NCBI GenBank assembly: GCA_949152475.1
Contig: OX424562.1
Span: 2,914,001-2,978,000, forward strand
Direction: 5' to 3'
Length of the DNA: 64,000 nucleotides
Source of the DNA: Terebella lapidaria
Lineage: Eukaryota; Annelida; Polychaeta; Terebellida; Terebellidae
A model generated the notes under the pieces. The model was not told the origin of the DNA. It saw nothing but the letters and a program-made list of their open reading frames with translations, and ran no database searches. Shown here piece after piece: positions 1 through 11,412 of the stretch. Position 1 is the stretch's first letter. Every line of letters begins with the position of its first letter. A program made the position numbers and the translations under genes.

Positions 1-94
1 AACTGCAAGCAACTTGAGAAAAAAAGACCCAGAAAAAAAAACATACACAAGAAAATGAGCAAGTTTTATATTCACCGTTTCTCCGTCTCTGCAG

Positions 95-321
95 GGACCT
101 TCATCACCATGGACATCTGCACTCGGCGACTCGCGGACATCGGAACAGTCAACATTAACAGGACGGTGCGCCGGATACGGAGCCAGCGAGCCTTCAGCAT
201 CCAGATGCCCGACCAGTACGTCTTTTGTCACCTTGCACTGTTGGAGCACGCGCAGCGAGAGGAACTGATCAGCGACATCAATCTCGACAGCTTCGAGGAC
301 AGTAGTAGCGACAGTGAATAG
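95..321 (+). CDS. Last coding exon of a protein tyrosine phosphatase (partial)
   Basis: The translation from 95 matches the C-terminal end of a classical protein tyrosine phosphatase (PTP) catalytic domain. It starts with GTF, directly after the P-loop signature HCSAGxGRTG, then the alpha helix with TxDIC, the segment VRRIRSQR, and the typical ending QYVFCHLALLEH. An intron acceptor (pyrimidine-rich tract then CTGCAG, AG at 93-94) splits the codon of the P-loop glycine, so the exon begins in phase 1 and the catalytic Cys and Arg lie upstream of the window. A short acidic, serine-rich tail (DSFEDSSSDSE) follows the domain and ends at TAG 319-321. The enzyme removes phosphate from phosphotyrosine; the domain resembles receptor-type PTPs, but the ectodomain is outside the window, so receptor versus cytosolic form is inferred. 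An ATG at 55 lies in the intron and is not the start. Confidence 0.88.
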
Positions 322-367
322 CGTTTATTGACGGCTTAATTGGTATAAGCGTGGAGTGGGAAATAAA
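322..367 (+). terminator. PTP 3' UTR start with first polyadenylation signal
   Basis: After the PTP stop codon the first AATAAA is at 362-367, which would give a very short 3' UTR. Other AATAAA hexamers occur further on, near 2457 and 3839, so a longer 3' UTR is possible. Which one is used cannot be told from sequence. Confidence 0.45.
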
Positions 368-385
368 AAAACTGTTACTCCATTG

Positions 386-3300
386 TCAATGTTGAAACTT
401 GTACCTCAAAATAACTGTACATTTTTAGGCCAATGTAGGACATTTTTAGCTGATTTCTATGAGTGATGAGTGATAGTGATGAACACTGACATATTGATGT
501 GGCCGTGTGAAGCAATCTCTGAAATATTCAGGTACGGTGATGATGTAAGTACAGAATACTACGGATGTGTATGTTTGAAGAACATATTCATATTGTGAGC
601 GAGTGATGTGTACCATAATACATTGTATTTAACAACTTGGGGTATTTATCTACTCTGCAAAACTGGAAAGGTCACAATTTTCCTGTGGTGCATGTGCTAA
701 TGTTGGTATTTATATGGAGAAGCGCACAATTTGTTTGTAAGTTATTATGAAAACTCAAATTTGGGGATTTGACATTTGTTTTGGCTTTAGATTTGCATCA
801 TGTTTTCGCTGCAACAATCCCTCACACACAACACTGAATTTCTTGTATCATGATATATTTTATGCTATAATCCAGAAGTTGATAAAATTTCCTTAAACTT
901 CCTTCATACTAAGCTTTTCATGCTTCGCAGTTGAGTTGCCAATTTAATCCGGATGTGTTTCTGATAACAGAATACATACATCTTTTGTGTATTTGTCAAG
1001 TTACCATGACCCAGCTTGTTTACTGGTAATTGCCTGTGTGTGTGAGGGACATGTTTTCTTGTTTGTATGGGTAAATCTTGCTCAAAAACAAAACTAGCTA
1101 TTCTTTATTCCTTCGAGTACTGCATTATTGTATCCAAGATGAACTATTTTTCTTCACTCAGTGATATCATTATTTCATCTACAGTCAAACTTGTGTTACA
1201 GACAATCTATAATGAAAGACCACTAATCGTCAAGTGACCCAGAAAGCAGATCTGACTTGAGACTAAATATGTTTTAGGCCTATTTTATGGTCATTTATCA
1301 TCATAGGTCTTATAACGCGAGTTTGTCTGTTCTGGTGTCTAGTCCAACTGAGGCATTATTCCTTGCAACTGCTGAAATCACACAATTGTTTCCGGACTTT
1401 TCTCCGTTAGATACAAAGAAAATTTCTCAGCACTTTTATCATTCCGCCTTCAGCACTGACCATACAATGTGTGTTGACATGGGATCTGAAATGCCAGTGG
1501 TAATATTTGAGAGTCTAAAAGGCTGCAATGGGGTACCTGCGCCAATTACAAATTCATTGAAGTCATTCGGAAAAGACCTACCTTGCATTCCTTTTGGGAA
1601 ATCCTTTCATGCATAGCGAAGTCAGTATTGTTGACAAGTTTCAGTCGCCTTACTGGCCAGCACTGACCAAGTCCTATGATAATCGATTAATTCAAGTCGT
1701 GCTTGATTGAACTGTGAAAATTGGAATATCTTTATATGGCAAGGTGGGCTAAAATACAGAAAGACACAAACAGTTTGCACCTTTCGATATTGTACCCCAT
1801 TGGAAAATGACAAGGGTGTTCGACTATAATGTCTGCACATGTGGAAGTCTATGTGATATCTCCAGGCTTAAGGCTGTGTATTTGTACTGTTTAGTCCTAT
1901 TACGGTTAACGGCAAATCATACCATACATTTATATGTAGGTACAGTAAATTAAAAAAAAAATTCATATTTTGGACTGGTTACCAATATGCTAAAAGGACT
2001 ATAGAGTGAACATAATCATGATAATAATGGTAGGGTTTAATGTCGATATGTATTTACATTTATGATTTCATACTTAGCATTATAGGTGAAAAATTACTAG
2101 TTGAATAAATCCAGCCAATACCGAGCGATACATTGCATTGTTCACAACAATAGATATGTTATGTGAAGTTGAAATGTGTATGGAATTGTCACTTAATGTA
2201 CAAATTGGAGGTCACAAGAAAGTGTGGATATTTTGTTGTTGCAAAATTTGGACTTGTTCAGCCGTTGTTTCTGTTGAAATGGTTGCCCCTGTTGTATATT
2301 GCATTGTAAGCGATGGCCGATTCGACAATTCATATTGTCGAACGTTGTTGATGTTTGTTTCAAGCCGTTAGCTTTGTGAATGGTCTGTAAATATTTTGTA
2401 GGTCTTTTCGAAAATAGACCGATGGTTGATGTACAGTTATATTAAAAGGACAATTCAATAAAAAGTGCAGGTTCAACTGTATATATTTTGTATAATACAG
2501 CATTTTTGTGAACATGAAGTATATATAAAAACATAAAGAAGCATTGTTGCCAAGCTGTTGTAAACTAGAATATTTTGTAAAAAAATGTAGGATTTCCAAG
2601 GATGGAATTCTACTTAAAATATATGACTTGAAAAGACGTGTGTGCTTTCTGAATGTAATTTGTACATTACGTAAGTAACAGGCGCACACACTGAGTGATT
2701 TACGCTATATTTATGCCATATTTATGAGTACTGAACTTAGAATGACTGGTGTTCGAATGTACTTGGTATGATCCTGAAATTACAGCTGCTCGTAGCATCT
2801 AGAGTGGTGAAGTTTTAGATATGATTTGAATGAAATACCACTTACTGTATGATTGGAAAATGTGTGATGTGTGGTTTGATTCAGCAAGCAAATGCAACTT
2901 GAATGTATTTTGTATCTTCATTCAAGCGTAATTATATCCCAATAATATCACAATAACATTATTTTATCGAGTATGAATAGTTGTGAATAGCATTCATTGA
3001 CTATGATTAAGCTGTAATAGTAGCATTATCCTCCGAGTCATTTTATCATGCACATTGTTGATACTTCACTGTAAAGTTTAGTAACTTGCCGGGGTGAACT
3101 CTGTTGTTTGACCTGGCACCTTGTTTTACACTGGCCCAGATTGATCAGGCCGATCTCGGGTGTTCAACATTTTCTGCATACTCTGTACTAGTGAGTCTTC
3201 AATGACCTATATTGCATTAAGCGACTTTCCTAAGTTGTTGAATCGAACAGGGTATTTTTTTGTTTATGACGTCGTACTATACCCATGCTATATAACATTA

Positions 3301-3990
3301 AATCTTTCAGCATTATATTGTGATAACAAACCCACCTTGTTTGCCATAGGTAATGTTCAAATATCAATCTTCCAGTTATATGAAAGCTGTAGGTTTCATG
3401 TGTTATTTCTTGTAGTGTTTGAAGCTATTCCACTCTGTTTGGTGGCGGTAGATTTCTACCCGGCTTGTAATGTTCATCAATTTCATGCTGCCTGGTTTTT
3501 GTTGATTGTGGAATTTGTGGCTATTCACTAGCTCTTATATAATACAATACATACCAGTACATTTTACTGTAAACGTGTGCATAAATCATGCAAATTATCA
3601 ATTATTTCCACAGATGTAATATAAATTGTATTTTGAGCCATCATTGTACAACTTTTTTTCGTCTAATCAAAATTTGTTTGTCGCCTGACAGTTTGCTAGC
3701 TCTGTTTGCTGCATGTCCTTTACAAGCCATGTACGTTATATGCCAGACTTTGTTATGTGACTTTGTGCTGTTGCTCCAACCACTGCCGTGGGGGGTGATC
3801 ATGTCTGTGTGTGATGGTTGATGTTTCGAAAGAAATGAAAATAAACAAAATATTAGCACAACAATATCTCTTTTATGCAACTTTACAACATATACCGGTA
3901 TACAACATTGCAATATGTACCAGTAAATTTTTTTCAATATACAAATAACAATAAGTCACTTTTGGGGCTCAACCGCCCATATCAATCATC
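386..3990. other. AT-rich stretch without a recognisable gene
   Basis: About 3.6 kb of AT-rich sequence downstream of the PTP exon. The open frames here are short (up to 123 codons), have no family features and are rich in Phe, Cys and Tyr codons typical of chance frames in AT-rich DNA. It may be long 3' UTR of the PTP gene or plain intergenic DNA. Confidence 0.6.
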
Positions 3991-3993
3991 AGG

Positions 3994-4027
3994 TTGAATG
4001 AATGAATGAATGAATGAATGAATGAAT
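3994..4027. repeat. (TGAA)n microsatellite
   Basis: About eight copies of a TGAA tetranucleotide. Read on the minus strand it follows a sequence ending in AATAAATTCA, which resembles the simple-repeat 3' tail of a LINE, but no reverse transcriptase is visible beside it. From 4028 to 4600 I see only A-rich sequence and nothing recognisable. Confidence 0.8.
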
Positions 4028-4604
4028 TTATTTTCTATACTGTACATACATGAATTAACTACATGCATTTGAATAAAACAATAAACGATACAGCATATAG
4101 ACACAGGACAGAGTCTTAGAGACTGTAGAACTTCTAATACAAAATACCCACAACAGGAAAAAAACAATGTAATGATGACATAAGTTATCCTGTGACTAGA
4201 GGAAGAGAAAAAGATAAAAAGGAAGAAAGAAATGAAAAACAAAGTAAAGTATAAAAAACAAGAAAAAAAGAAAGAAAGAGGAGAATTACGAGGAGATAAA
4301 AATAGTAACAAGAACTTGAGAAGCTATTAAACTTACTACATAGGCACGAGAAGAAATTAGCCCAAAGGCCTAGAAAGGTTACCAAACAATACATTCTTTA
4401 CATTTCAGATAACGGCCATTTGTCACGTGACATTGAAATGAAGGTAGATGGTCAAATTCAAAGTCACGATAATATCCAGTATGAACATTCCCTATATGCC
4501 CACAATTAATTCCTTATCCCTATAGTCAATTTTGATCGAGATTTTAGGAATAATGTGTCCCATTATAAAGCATACAGTAATTTGGTTAAGTTTGGGCCCA
4601 AAAT

Positions 4605-5060
4605 CACTGTCCGGAATCCGTTTCGGCAGAGAATATTGGGAAACGATATTTTTCGGTTGGGAAACAATATGTTCGATTGGGAAACGCCAAGCTGCAAGGG
4701 GGTGTGTGTTTTCCTCAATAAAGTATGGAAAATAGGTGTAATTGTTAATCAAAAGAAAGACAAACATGCGCTTATATTGTATAAAGTATTCATTGTCGAC
4801 CAAACCTGCTATAATAGGCTATACTTGATGTAATGTCGTTTTTGGGATGTGAAATGCGATGAAAATAATACCGTTTTAAACAAATGAACACTGATGATTA
4901 AATATGCGTCTTGTGTACACAAAAAGTCACACGAGTCAAGAGAAAGGTGTATTACATGATCCCCACCGAAAAGAAACATTTTACATCGTCTCTTTTAATA
5001 CATATTTGCTGATTTTCTGAACTATTGATGTTTCGATGGGTAAACGATACGTATAGAGAA
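4605..5060 (+). repeat. Left long TIR of the 4.6-7.4 kb element
   Basis: This arm pairs with 6950-7395 over about 450 bp at roughly 90-95 percent identity by eye, with small indels. Shared landmarks are the GGGAAAC subterminal motifs (4638-4700), a stretch ending in AATAAAGTATG (about 4718-4732), and the block GATCCCCACCGAAAAG (about 4959). Confidence 0.85.
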
Positions 5061-5989
5061 GGCGCCGGTTGGTAATCCATGCTGTTTCGATTGGGAAACG
5101 GAAAGTTTTGTACATATGAAATACGAGATCAACTGTTATACACGAGCAATACTGTGTGATCTTTAGTGAAAGGTTACCTCGAGTGAGATATCAAATATAT
5201 GACTGTATGCACAACATTTTGTGTGTGAGATAAGGTAGATCATGTGCCCGGGCTCGAAATAATAGAAAAAGTTTTGACATTTTTGTTTCAAAACATGCTA
5301 TTTTGGGTCCTTGACATTGAGTATAAATATGGAGTGCCTTGACGATCGATAAGCCCAATATTTAGGCTCAAAAGGCCCAAAATTCAGTTTTTAGCTGTTT
5401 TCTAAAAAAAAAACTGTGATCAGTTTGAGATTTTTGTTTGAAAAGTTTCCTCTTATGTACCGTACCTTTCTGAAGTGTATAAGTTTCGTTCCCCTTGAAT
5501 CGCCAGTCTGCATGTGGTGGCCATTTTGAATTTTCGACAGGTTGGTGACCTTTTTGTCCTAAATGAAGTCTCTATTCGTTTCGAGTGATATCCAACCAAA
5601 AAAAAATTTTCCTTTGAAAACTTTTTTGGATTTCACGCAATGTTTCCTTCATAATGGGAGCTGTATGGAGTAAACTTCTAGAACACTTCAAGATGGAGCT
5701 CAAATATTGGCACATTCAAATAGGAAATCATATATTGTGGTTTCGGTGGTGATCTTGAATTTGACCTTCAATGACCATGAGATGCCTTTTTTTGTCAGAA
5801 AAACGGTCAATTTGGACTTTGGCGACCATTTTCTCAAAAACTGTTCAGACGGTTCCCAGATTATCGTTTGAAAAGATCACCCTTATGTACCTTCGCGACA
5901 TGTCTAAGTTTCTTTGCCCTTGAATCGCTCAAAGTGGGCCATTTTGGCCCAAACTTGGCCCAAATGGGACTTTTCCATGTTAAATTATC

Positions 5990-6640
5990 TTACGCTTTAT
6001 AATGGGACATATTATTGCTAATATCTCACTTAATATTGAGATTAGAGATTATGAATCAATTGTGGACATAAAGGAAATGATATGTGCTGAATATTTTCAT
6101 AACATTGAATTTCACATTCGCCCTAATTTTGAAGGTCACAGGACAAAATGGCTGATATCTCGCTCCTTATCGACTTTGCGGCTTGGGAATCAATTGTGGA
6201 CATATAGGAAATGATATACGTCGAATTTCCTGATGACCTTCAATTGGGCCTTGATCTCATTTTCAAAGTCAGAGCACAAAATGGCCAATATATCGCTTAT
6301 TATCGACATTACAGCTGATGAATCAATTGTTGACATATAGGGAATGATATATGCTGAAAGTTTTCGTGACCTGCGATCTTATTTTCAAGGTCAGACAACA
6401 GAGTGGCTAATATCTCACTCATTATCAACTTTATAGCTTACAAATCAATTGTGAACATATAGGAAATGATATATGCCGATTATTCTCATAAGCTTGAAGT
6501 TGACCTTCGACTTTATTTTCAAGGTCAGAGCATGGAATGGCTAATATTTCGCACATTATCGACTTTCCAACTTAGGAATCAATTGTAAACAGATAGAAAA
6601 CAATGTTCCCTTTGGGCAGACATTGTGGAAAAAATACCAT
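5990..6640. repeat. Tandem repeats of about 140 bp inside the TIR element
   Basis: Four or five diverged units, each with the landmarks ATATCTCGCT, TTATCGAC, AATCAATTGT, GACATATAGGAAATGATAT and CAAGGTCAGAGCA. The same unit recurs as a longer array at about 43930-45125. The adjoining region 5300-5970 holds related sequence of the GGCCATTTT and CCTTGAATCG type that is also found around 43800-43900. Confidence 0.75.
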
Positions 6641-6949
6641 TGCAGACTTTGAGACTACAAATTTCTTAGCCTTTGGGCTAATTTTGCCCTCTTTCCTCAT
6701 CCACAGCGGGTCTCAGTATTGAAAAGGTTTTTCTTGGTGTTTGTCAAATGAGTGCTTCACAATTTGGTTAGAGTCTTCAAACTTGGAATGACAGTTATAA
6801 CACCTGGCGTTGAAGCGGCGAGACGCCATCTGTTGTAAGAAATAATAAGTATGAATGAATAATAGCCAAAAATGAGCCTTAACGGGCCATAAATTCCCAA
6901 TAAAATATCGTTTACTAATCGAGACACCCATATCAGAACTGTTGTCCAA

Positions 6950-7395
6950 TCGGAACAGTATCGTTTACCCACCGAAACATCAATGGTTCAGAAAATCAGC
7001 AAACATTTATTAATGAGACGATGTAAAATGTTTCTTTTCGGTGGGGATCATGTAATACACCTTTCTCTTGACTCGTGTTACTTTTTGTGTGCATCAGACA
7101 CATATCTAATCATCAGTGTTCATTTGTTCAAAACGGTGTGATTTTCATCGCATTTCACGTCACAAAAACGATATTACATCAATTATAGCAGGTTTGGTCG
7201 ACACTCGAGACTTAATACAACATTAGCGCATGTTTGTCTTTCTTCTGATTACCGATACACCTATTTTTTCATACTTTATTGAGGAAAACAACACACACAC
7301 CCTTGCAGCTTGGCGTTTCCCAATCGAACATATCGTTTCCCAACCGAAAAATATCGTTTCCCAATATCCTCTGCCGAAACGGATTCCGGACAGTG
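6950..7395 (-). repeat. Right long TIR of the 4.6-7.4 kb element
   Basis: Inverted copy of 4605-5060. It runs from a CGTTTACCCACCGAAACATC block to the terminal GGACAGTG. The two arms differ by scattered substitutions and short indels, so the insertion is not very recent. Confidence 0.85.
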
Positions 7396-7639
7396 AAAAT
7401 GGCCCACTTTGAACGATTCAAGGTTACTGAACAGACTATGGGAAAACTACCATCATATCCAAAATTGGCCGTTTTCGTGAAAAAAGAGGCCCCATCAACA
7501 AATACCTCCGTCTTGAAAGATTTTTGAGCATGTTTGTGCAAGATTTCAGAAAGATTCAGGCATATACTTAAAGATAAGATGTGGACCACGACGGACGGAG
7601 ACGGATGACGGACTCAACGCCATGGCAATAGGTGTGACA

Positions 7640-8132
7640 GAAGCGTCGCCTGAACCCCAACCCGAACCAAACTGGACGCGAAATGCCGTACTATTACAAT
7701 TCCAAATGTATCTTGCTAATAGATATTTTTTCATTCTCCTTGCTAAAGTATGTGTTCCAACTAACTTGTGGTTATGCAGATACAATTCAGCATTCACTAC
7801 GTTCCATAGTTTCGGTCCCATACATGCTATGCTGCGGCTGGATTGAGATGTGCGAGCTTTTTTCATTTTCAGTTTGAAATGAGTATTATGTCGGGTATCA
7901 TATGTATGCGCATCCTGAGTTAAGTCAAATACTTTTGATAAGGGGGATGGTGAGAATCCACACACAACTGAATATATAGTCTTAATGACCGAGTATTGGT
8001 AAATGTCCTACCTAAATGTTTAAAGATTATTTCGGTATGGGCATTATATTTCGATTCATTCACGACTCTCACAATTTTTTTCTGCATAGTTGTTAGTTTT
8101 TTTAAGTGTGTTTGGGCAGTTGAACCCCGTAG
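7640..8132 (-). pseudogene. 3' coding remnant of a Jockey/CR1-type LINE
   Basis: On the minus strand, two frames give the region downstream of the reverse transcriptase in a LINE ORF2. The part nearest the RT reads CPNTLKKLTTMQKKIVRVV followed by an AHTEIIFKHLG motif. Further downstream YDTRHN, then IACMGPKLWN and LARRMKKYLL, are the typical C-terminal motifs. A frameshift separates the two. It belongs with the RT piece at 9161-10255; the two are separated by the TIR element 8133-9160. About 30-40 residues expected between them are missing, so the LINE was already deleted or lost sequence at insertion. Not functional. Confidence 0.8.
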
Positions 8133-9160
8133 TACGGAAGCTCATATTCGCCACATAGAGGACCGCAAATTTTTAATTACAGTGTAATAACGCTGTAATA
8201 CAGCGTTATAACGCTCTAATTTACAGCGTTATAACGCTCTATTTTAGAGCGTTATTACGCTCTAAATTAAACCGTTCACCTTCCTAGCATATTTCCATTG
8301 TCGTGATTTGTAATAAACATATCTAGATCAAAATAATTCTGAGATTTCCCTACAAATGATTGAGCTGATGAACTAGCAGGTCCGATGATGTCTCTGGCAG
8401 TGTAAATTAGAGCGTTATTACGCTGTAATCTACAGCGTAATTACGCTCTAATTTACAGCGTAATTACACTCTAATTAGTGCGTTATTACGCTGTATTAGA
8501 GCGTTATTACGCTGTAATTAGAGCGTAATTACGCTGTAAATTAGAGGGTTATAACGCTGTAATTTACAGCGTTATTACGCTCTAATTACAGCGTTATTAC
8601 GCTGTATTAGAGCGTTATAACGCTGTAATTACAGCGTTATTATGCTGTAATTAGAGCGTAATTACGCTGTAAATTAGAGCGTTATAACACTCTAATACAG
8701 CGTAATAACGCTGTAATTAGAGCGTAATAACGCTCTAATTAGAGCGTAATTACGCTGTAAATTAGAGCGTTATAACACTGTAATTTACAGCAATATAACG
8801 CTCTAAGTACAGCATAATAACACTGTAATTAGAGCGTAATTATGCTGTAAATTAAAGCGTAATTACGCTATAAATTAGAGCGTTATAACGCTGTAATAGA
8901 GCGTAATAACGCTCTAATTTACAGCGTAATTACGCTTTAATTTACAGCGTTAATACGCTGTATTACAGCGATATAACGCTGTATTAGAGCGTAATTACGC
9001 TGTAAATTAGAGCGTAATTACGCTGTAAATTAGAGCGTTATTACGCTGTAAATTAGAGCGTTATTACGCTGTATTACAGCGTTATAACGCTGTATTACAG
9101 CGTTATAACGCTGTAAAGAAAAAAGTGCATTCCTCCATCTGGCGAATATGAGCCACCGTA
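8133..9160. mobile_element. TIR element filled with palindromic AT-rich tandem repeats
   Basis: A 1,028-bp element bounded by inverted repeats. Both ends read TACGG, two or three variable bases, then GCTCATATTCGCCA and a block with GAGGA, before entering a repeat array; the inverted similarity runs about 75 bp. The outermost TA on each side could be a TA target duplication, as in Tc1/mariner-type MITEs. Inside, several dozen copies of short units built from TTACAGCGTTA or TTAGAGCGTAA and their reverse complements are joined so that each junction is a palindrome. A non-repetitive core lies at about 8272-8403. There is no coding capacity. It interrupts a LINE (7640-10255). Confidence 0.75.
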
Positions 9161-10255
9161 GTTCAATGCATAAAACGATCGAGTAACCTTTTTATATATT
9201 GTGTTAATATGTTCATTCCAGCGTAGGTTTTCGTCGATCTGGATGCCAAGAAATTTAGTGCACGCTGTTTTATCCAGCATCGTGTCTGCTAGTTTGATAT
9301 CGTAATCACCCTGTTCGTGTTTGTTTGTAAATAGCATATAATTCGTTTTGGATATGTTTAGAGATAATTTGTTGGCGCAAAACCAGTCTGTTAGATAGGC
9401 CAAATCATTATTTATATGTGTATAAAGAGAACAGATGGAGTCAGATGATAAATATATTCTTGTGTCGTCAGCGAAAAGAATTGTCTTGGATTTTGGGAGG
9501 CTTTTCGGGAGGTCATTGGTGTATATAATAAACAGCAACGGGCCTAAAACTGAACCTTGGGGAACGCCACATTGTATATGTTGTTCATTAGAATATGTTT
9601 TGTTATAGCTGACGAATTGTGTTCTATTTGATAAATAACTTCGAAACCATTGTAACGCTAACCCTCGGACCCCGTAGAATTCCAATTTTTGCAATAATAT
9701 ACACTGATCTATTGTGTCGAATGCTTTGGACAGGTCGCAATAAACAGCTAGTGTGTTTTCCTTTTTATCAAGAGCATTTGTTACATCATTCACGAAAGTA
9801 TTAATAGCGTCTGTAGTGCTGTGTTTTTTCCTGAAACCAAACTGATTTTCGCAAAAAAGTTTTTTATCTTGAAAAAAAGAATAAAGTCTTTGGTGAACAA
9901 TTTTTTCTAATATTTTTGACAAAGATGAGAGTAGGGATATTGGGCGATAGTTAGAAACACTACTGTTGTCCTTATTTTTATAAATTGGTATGACCTTTGA
10001 TGTTTTAAGGCAGTTTGGGAATGTGCCAGTGGTTAAGGATAAATTGACAAGCTTACTAATTGGAAAAGTAATAGATTTTCCAAGTAGTTTTAATAGCTGC
10101 ATTGATATTCCATCGCTTCCACAACTTGTTTTCGATTTCAAACTTTTAAGAATGTCCTCTATCTCAAATTCGTTTGTGGGGCTTAGAAATATGGACGAGG
10201 GATTCCTTGGGGTATTAATGAAGAGCCACTTTTGGGGTATTACTAGGGTACTAAG
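9161..10255 (-). pseudogene. LINE reverse transcriptase fragment (Jockey/CR1-like)
   Basis: An open frame of about 360 codons covers most of a non-LTR reverse transcriptase. Landmarks in order are CGSDGISM, NYRPISLLSSLSKILEK, QFGFRKKHSTTDA, DLSKAFDTID, CGVPQGSVLGPLLF, the catalytic FADD box and LSLNISKTNYM. Coding similarity starts upstream of the first codon of the frame, at about 10255 (FINTP..SSIFLSPT). The palindromic-repeat element at 8133-9160 cuts it off after SFYALNY. No endonuclease domain is present, so the copy is 5'-truncated. The RT frame itself is intact, which suggests moderate age. Confidence 0.9.
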
Positions 10256-10715
10256 GTGTCCTAATTGAAAAACAAATCTGTTGGTATATTATTTTGCCTA
10301 TAGTGATGAATGGCTGCGCTTTGGTTGCCAGTCACAAGCCGATATTGAACAAGTAAATGTCAGGAATCGAGATTGGCAAAAGTGGTTGCCATTTAAAACA
10401 AATGTGTATCCAAAATTTATGCTGTTAGAAAGTCGGTCAATCAAAAATGGTTTTGTCAAAGTTTGTTTGCTGAGTGGCAGGTGGAAAAGGGTACATTTTA
10501 CCAGTGGCACCCGAAGTCAAAGTAACTTTGTGTTTTGATATAGGTCGCCATGACCAATGAAATGATACAATGATACAATCCTTGGTACTAGATATATTAT
10601 ATTAATATTTACTTGATGCGTTTAAACAGAACATAAGTACAGGATTTGGAGTTTGCATCATGGACATGAATATATTTTTTGAGCTAACTGCATTCCAGGG
10701 AAAAGAACAACAGTA
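10256..10715. other. Unassigned sequence between LINE and FEM-1 3' end
   Basis: An 85-codon open frame on the plus strand (10281-10538) has balanced composition but no family motif I recognise, no visible splice context and no neighbour that would explain it. I do not call it a gene. Confidence 0.5.
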
Positions 10716-10721
10716 TTTATT
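10716..10721 (-). terminator. Candidate FEM-1 polyadenylation signal
   Basis: AATAAA on the minus strand (TTTATT on plus), about 690 bp after the FEM-1 stop codon. I saw no closer hexamer in a reading by eye. The stretch 10722-11412 would then be the 3' UTR. Confidence 0.45.
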
Positions 10722-11412
10722 TCATCAACATTTATATTCAATATTCAAGACTACTTGTAACATTTATATACAACCCAGGTTTTTGATTCAATAGTAATCG
10801 GTAATAACAATGCAGAGTGCTACAGGAAACATTTACATGAACCACATTTTTTATCACATGTTGATGAGTAACAAAGAAACCACAACAGAAATAATACCTT
10901 CAATGATCATCCTTAGTACACACACAGTACATGGTACAACAAAATCTTCAACATGTTCAATAAACTGTGCTCTCCACTCACAAACTAGTTTGGCACTTCG
11001 ACATGGAAAATACGGTAAATACAGACGGTTTTGAAAGATAATATAATGAACATGTATTTTTATGATAGAAAATGTTCACTATATCAATTAAGTAACATTT
11101 AATGGTAAATCAGTAATTCTGTTCACAACAAACAAGATTTGTATCCATACTTTTTATCATAGTTGTGCTGACAATATCATGGTATACAAAATGCAAGTTC
11201 TAATACAAGGATCAAGTAACATGTTGCTTCCTTCAATTTTAGTCCTGGTGCAAAATTATTTACAAGATGTCATGGGTGTTAACGATGCTTTACAGACCAA
11301 TTGATCATGATTTGGCAAATTCAGTTCTGAAGTTTATGTTTTTGGGATACATGTACAAATATCAGTGTACACTAAATGCATCTGAAAAACATTTTGCAAA
11401 TTGTAATGATGC

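Larger units (their letters stand above)
4605..7395. mobile_element. Non-autonomous DNA transposon, long TIRs, CAC/GTG ends, 5-bp target duplication
   Basis: The ends are long inverted repeats of about 450 bp. The left end starts CACTGTCCGGAATCCG and the right end finishes with its reverse complement at 7395. Both are flanked by AAAAT (4600-4604 and 7396-7400), a 5-bp target site duplication. Joining the two outer flanks across one AAAAT gives a sequence closely matching the reverse complement of 5915-5960, a paralogous empty site within this window. The subterminal parts carry several GGGAAAC motifs spaced by ATAT and TTTCG, like transposase-binding repeats. The interior holds AAGGTCA-type repeats and no transposase. 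CAC ends with a 5-bp duplication are the pattern of Transib/RAG-like elements; CACTG ends with subterminal repeats also suggest CACTA (CMC) elements, which normally duplicate 2-4 bp. The class is therefore open. Confidence 0.8.

Noticed and set aside
55..94. ATG at 55 as start of the PTP frame
   Set aside because: A good intron acceptor ends at 94 and homology begins only after it; the codons before it are intron.
1287..1616. 109-codon frame downstream of the PTP exon
   Set aside because: Lies in probable 3' UTR or intergenic DNA; no family similarity seen.
8160..9120. Possible CRISPR-like array at 8.2-9.1 kb
   Set aside because: Units are short palindromes without unique spacers, in animal DNA, enclosed by transposon-type inverted ends.
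10281..10538. 85-codon frame with fairly normal composition
   Set aside because: No recognised domain, no exon borders and no conserved neighbour; between a LINE and the FEM-1 3' UTR it is most likely chance.
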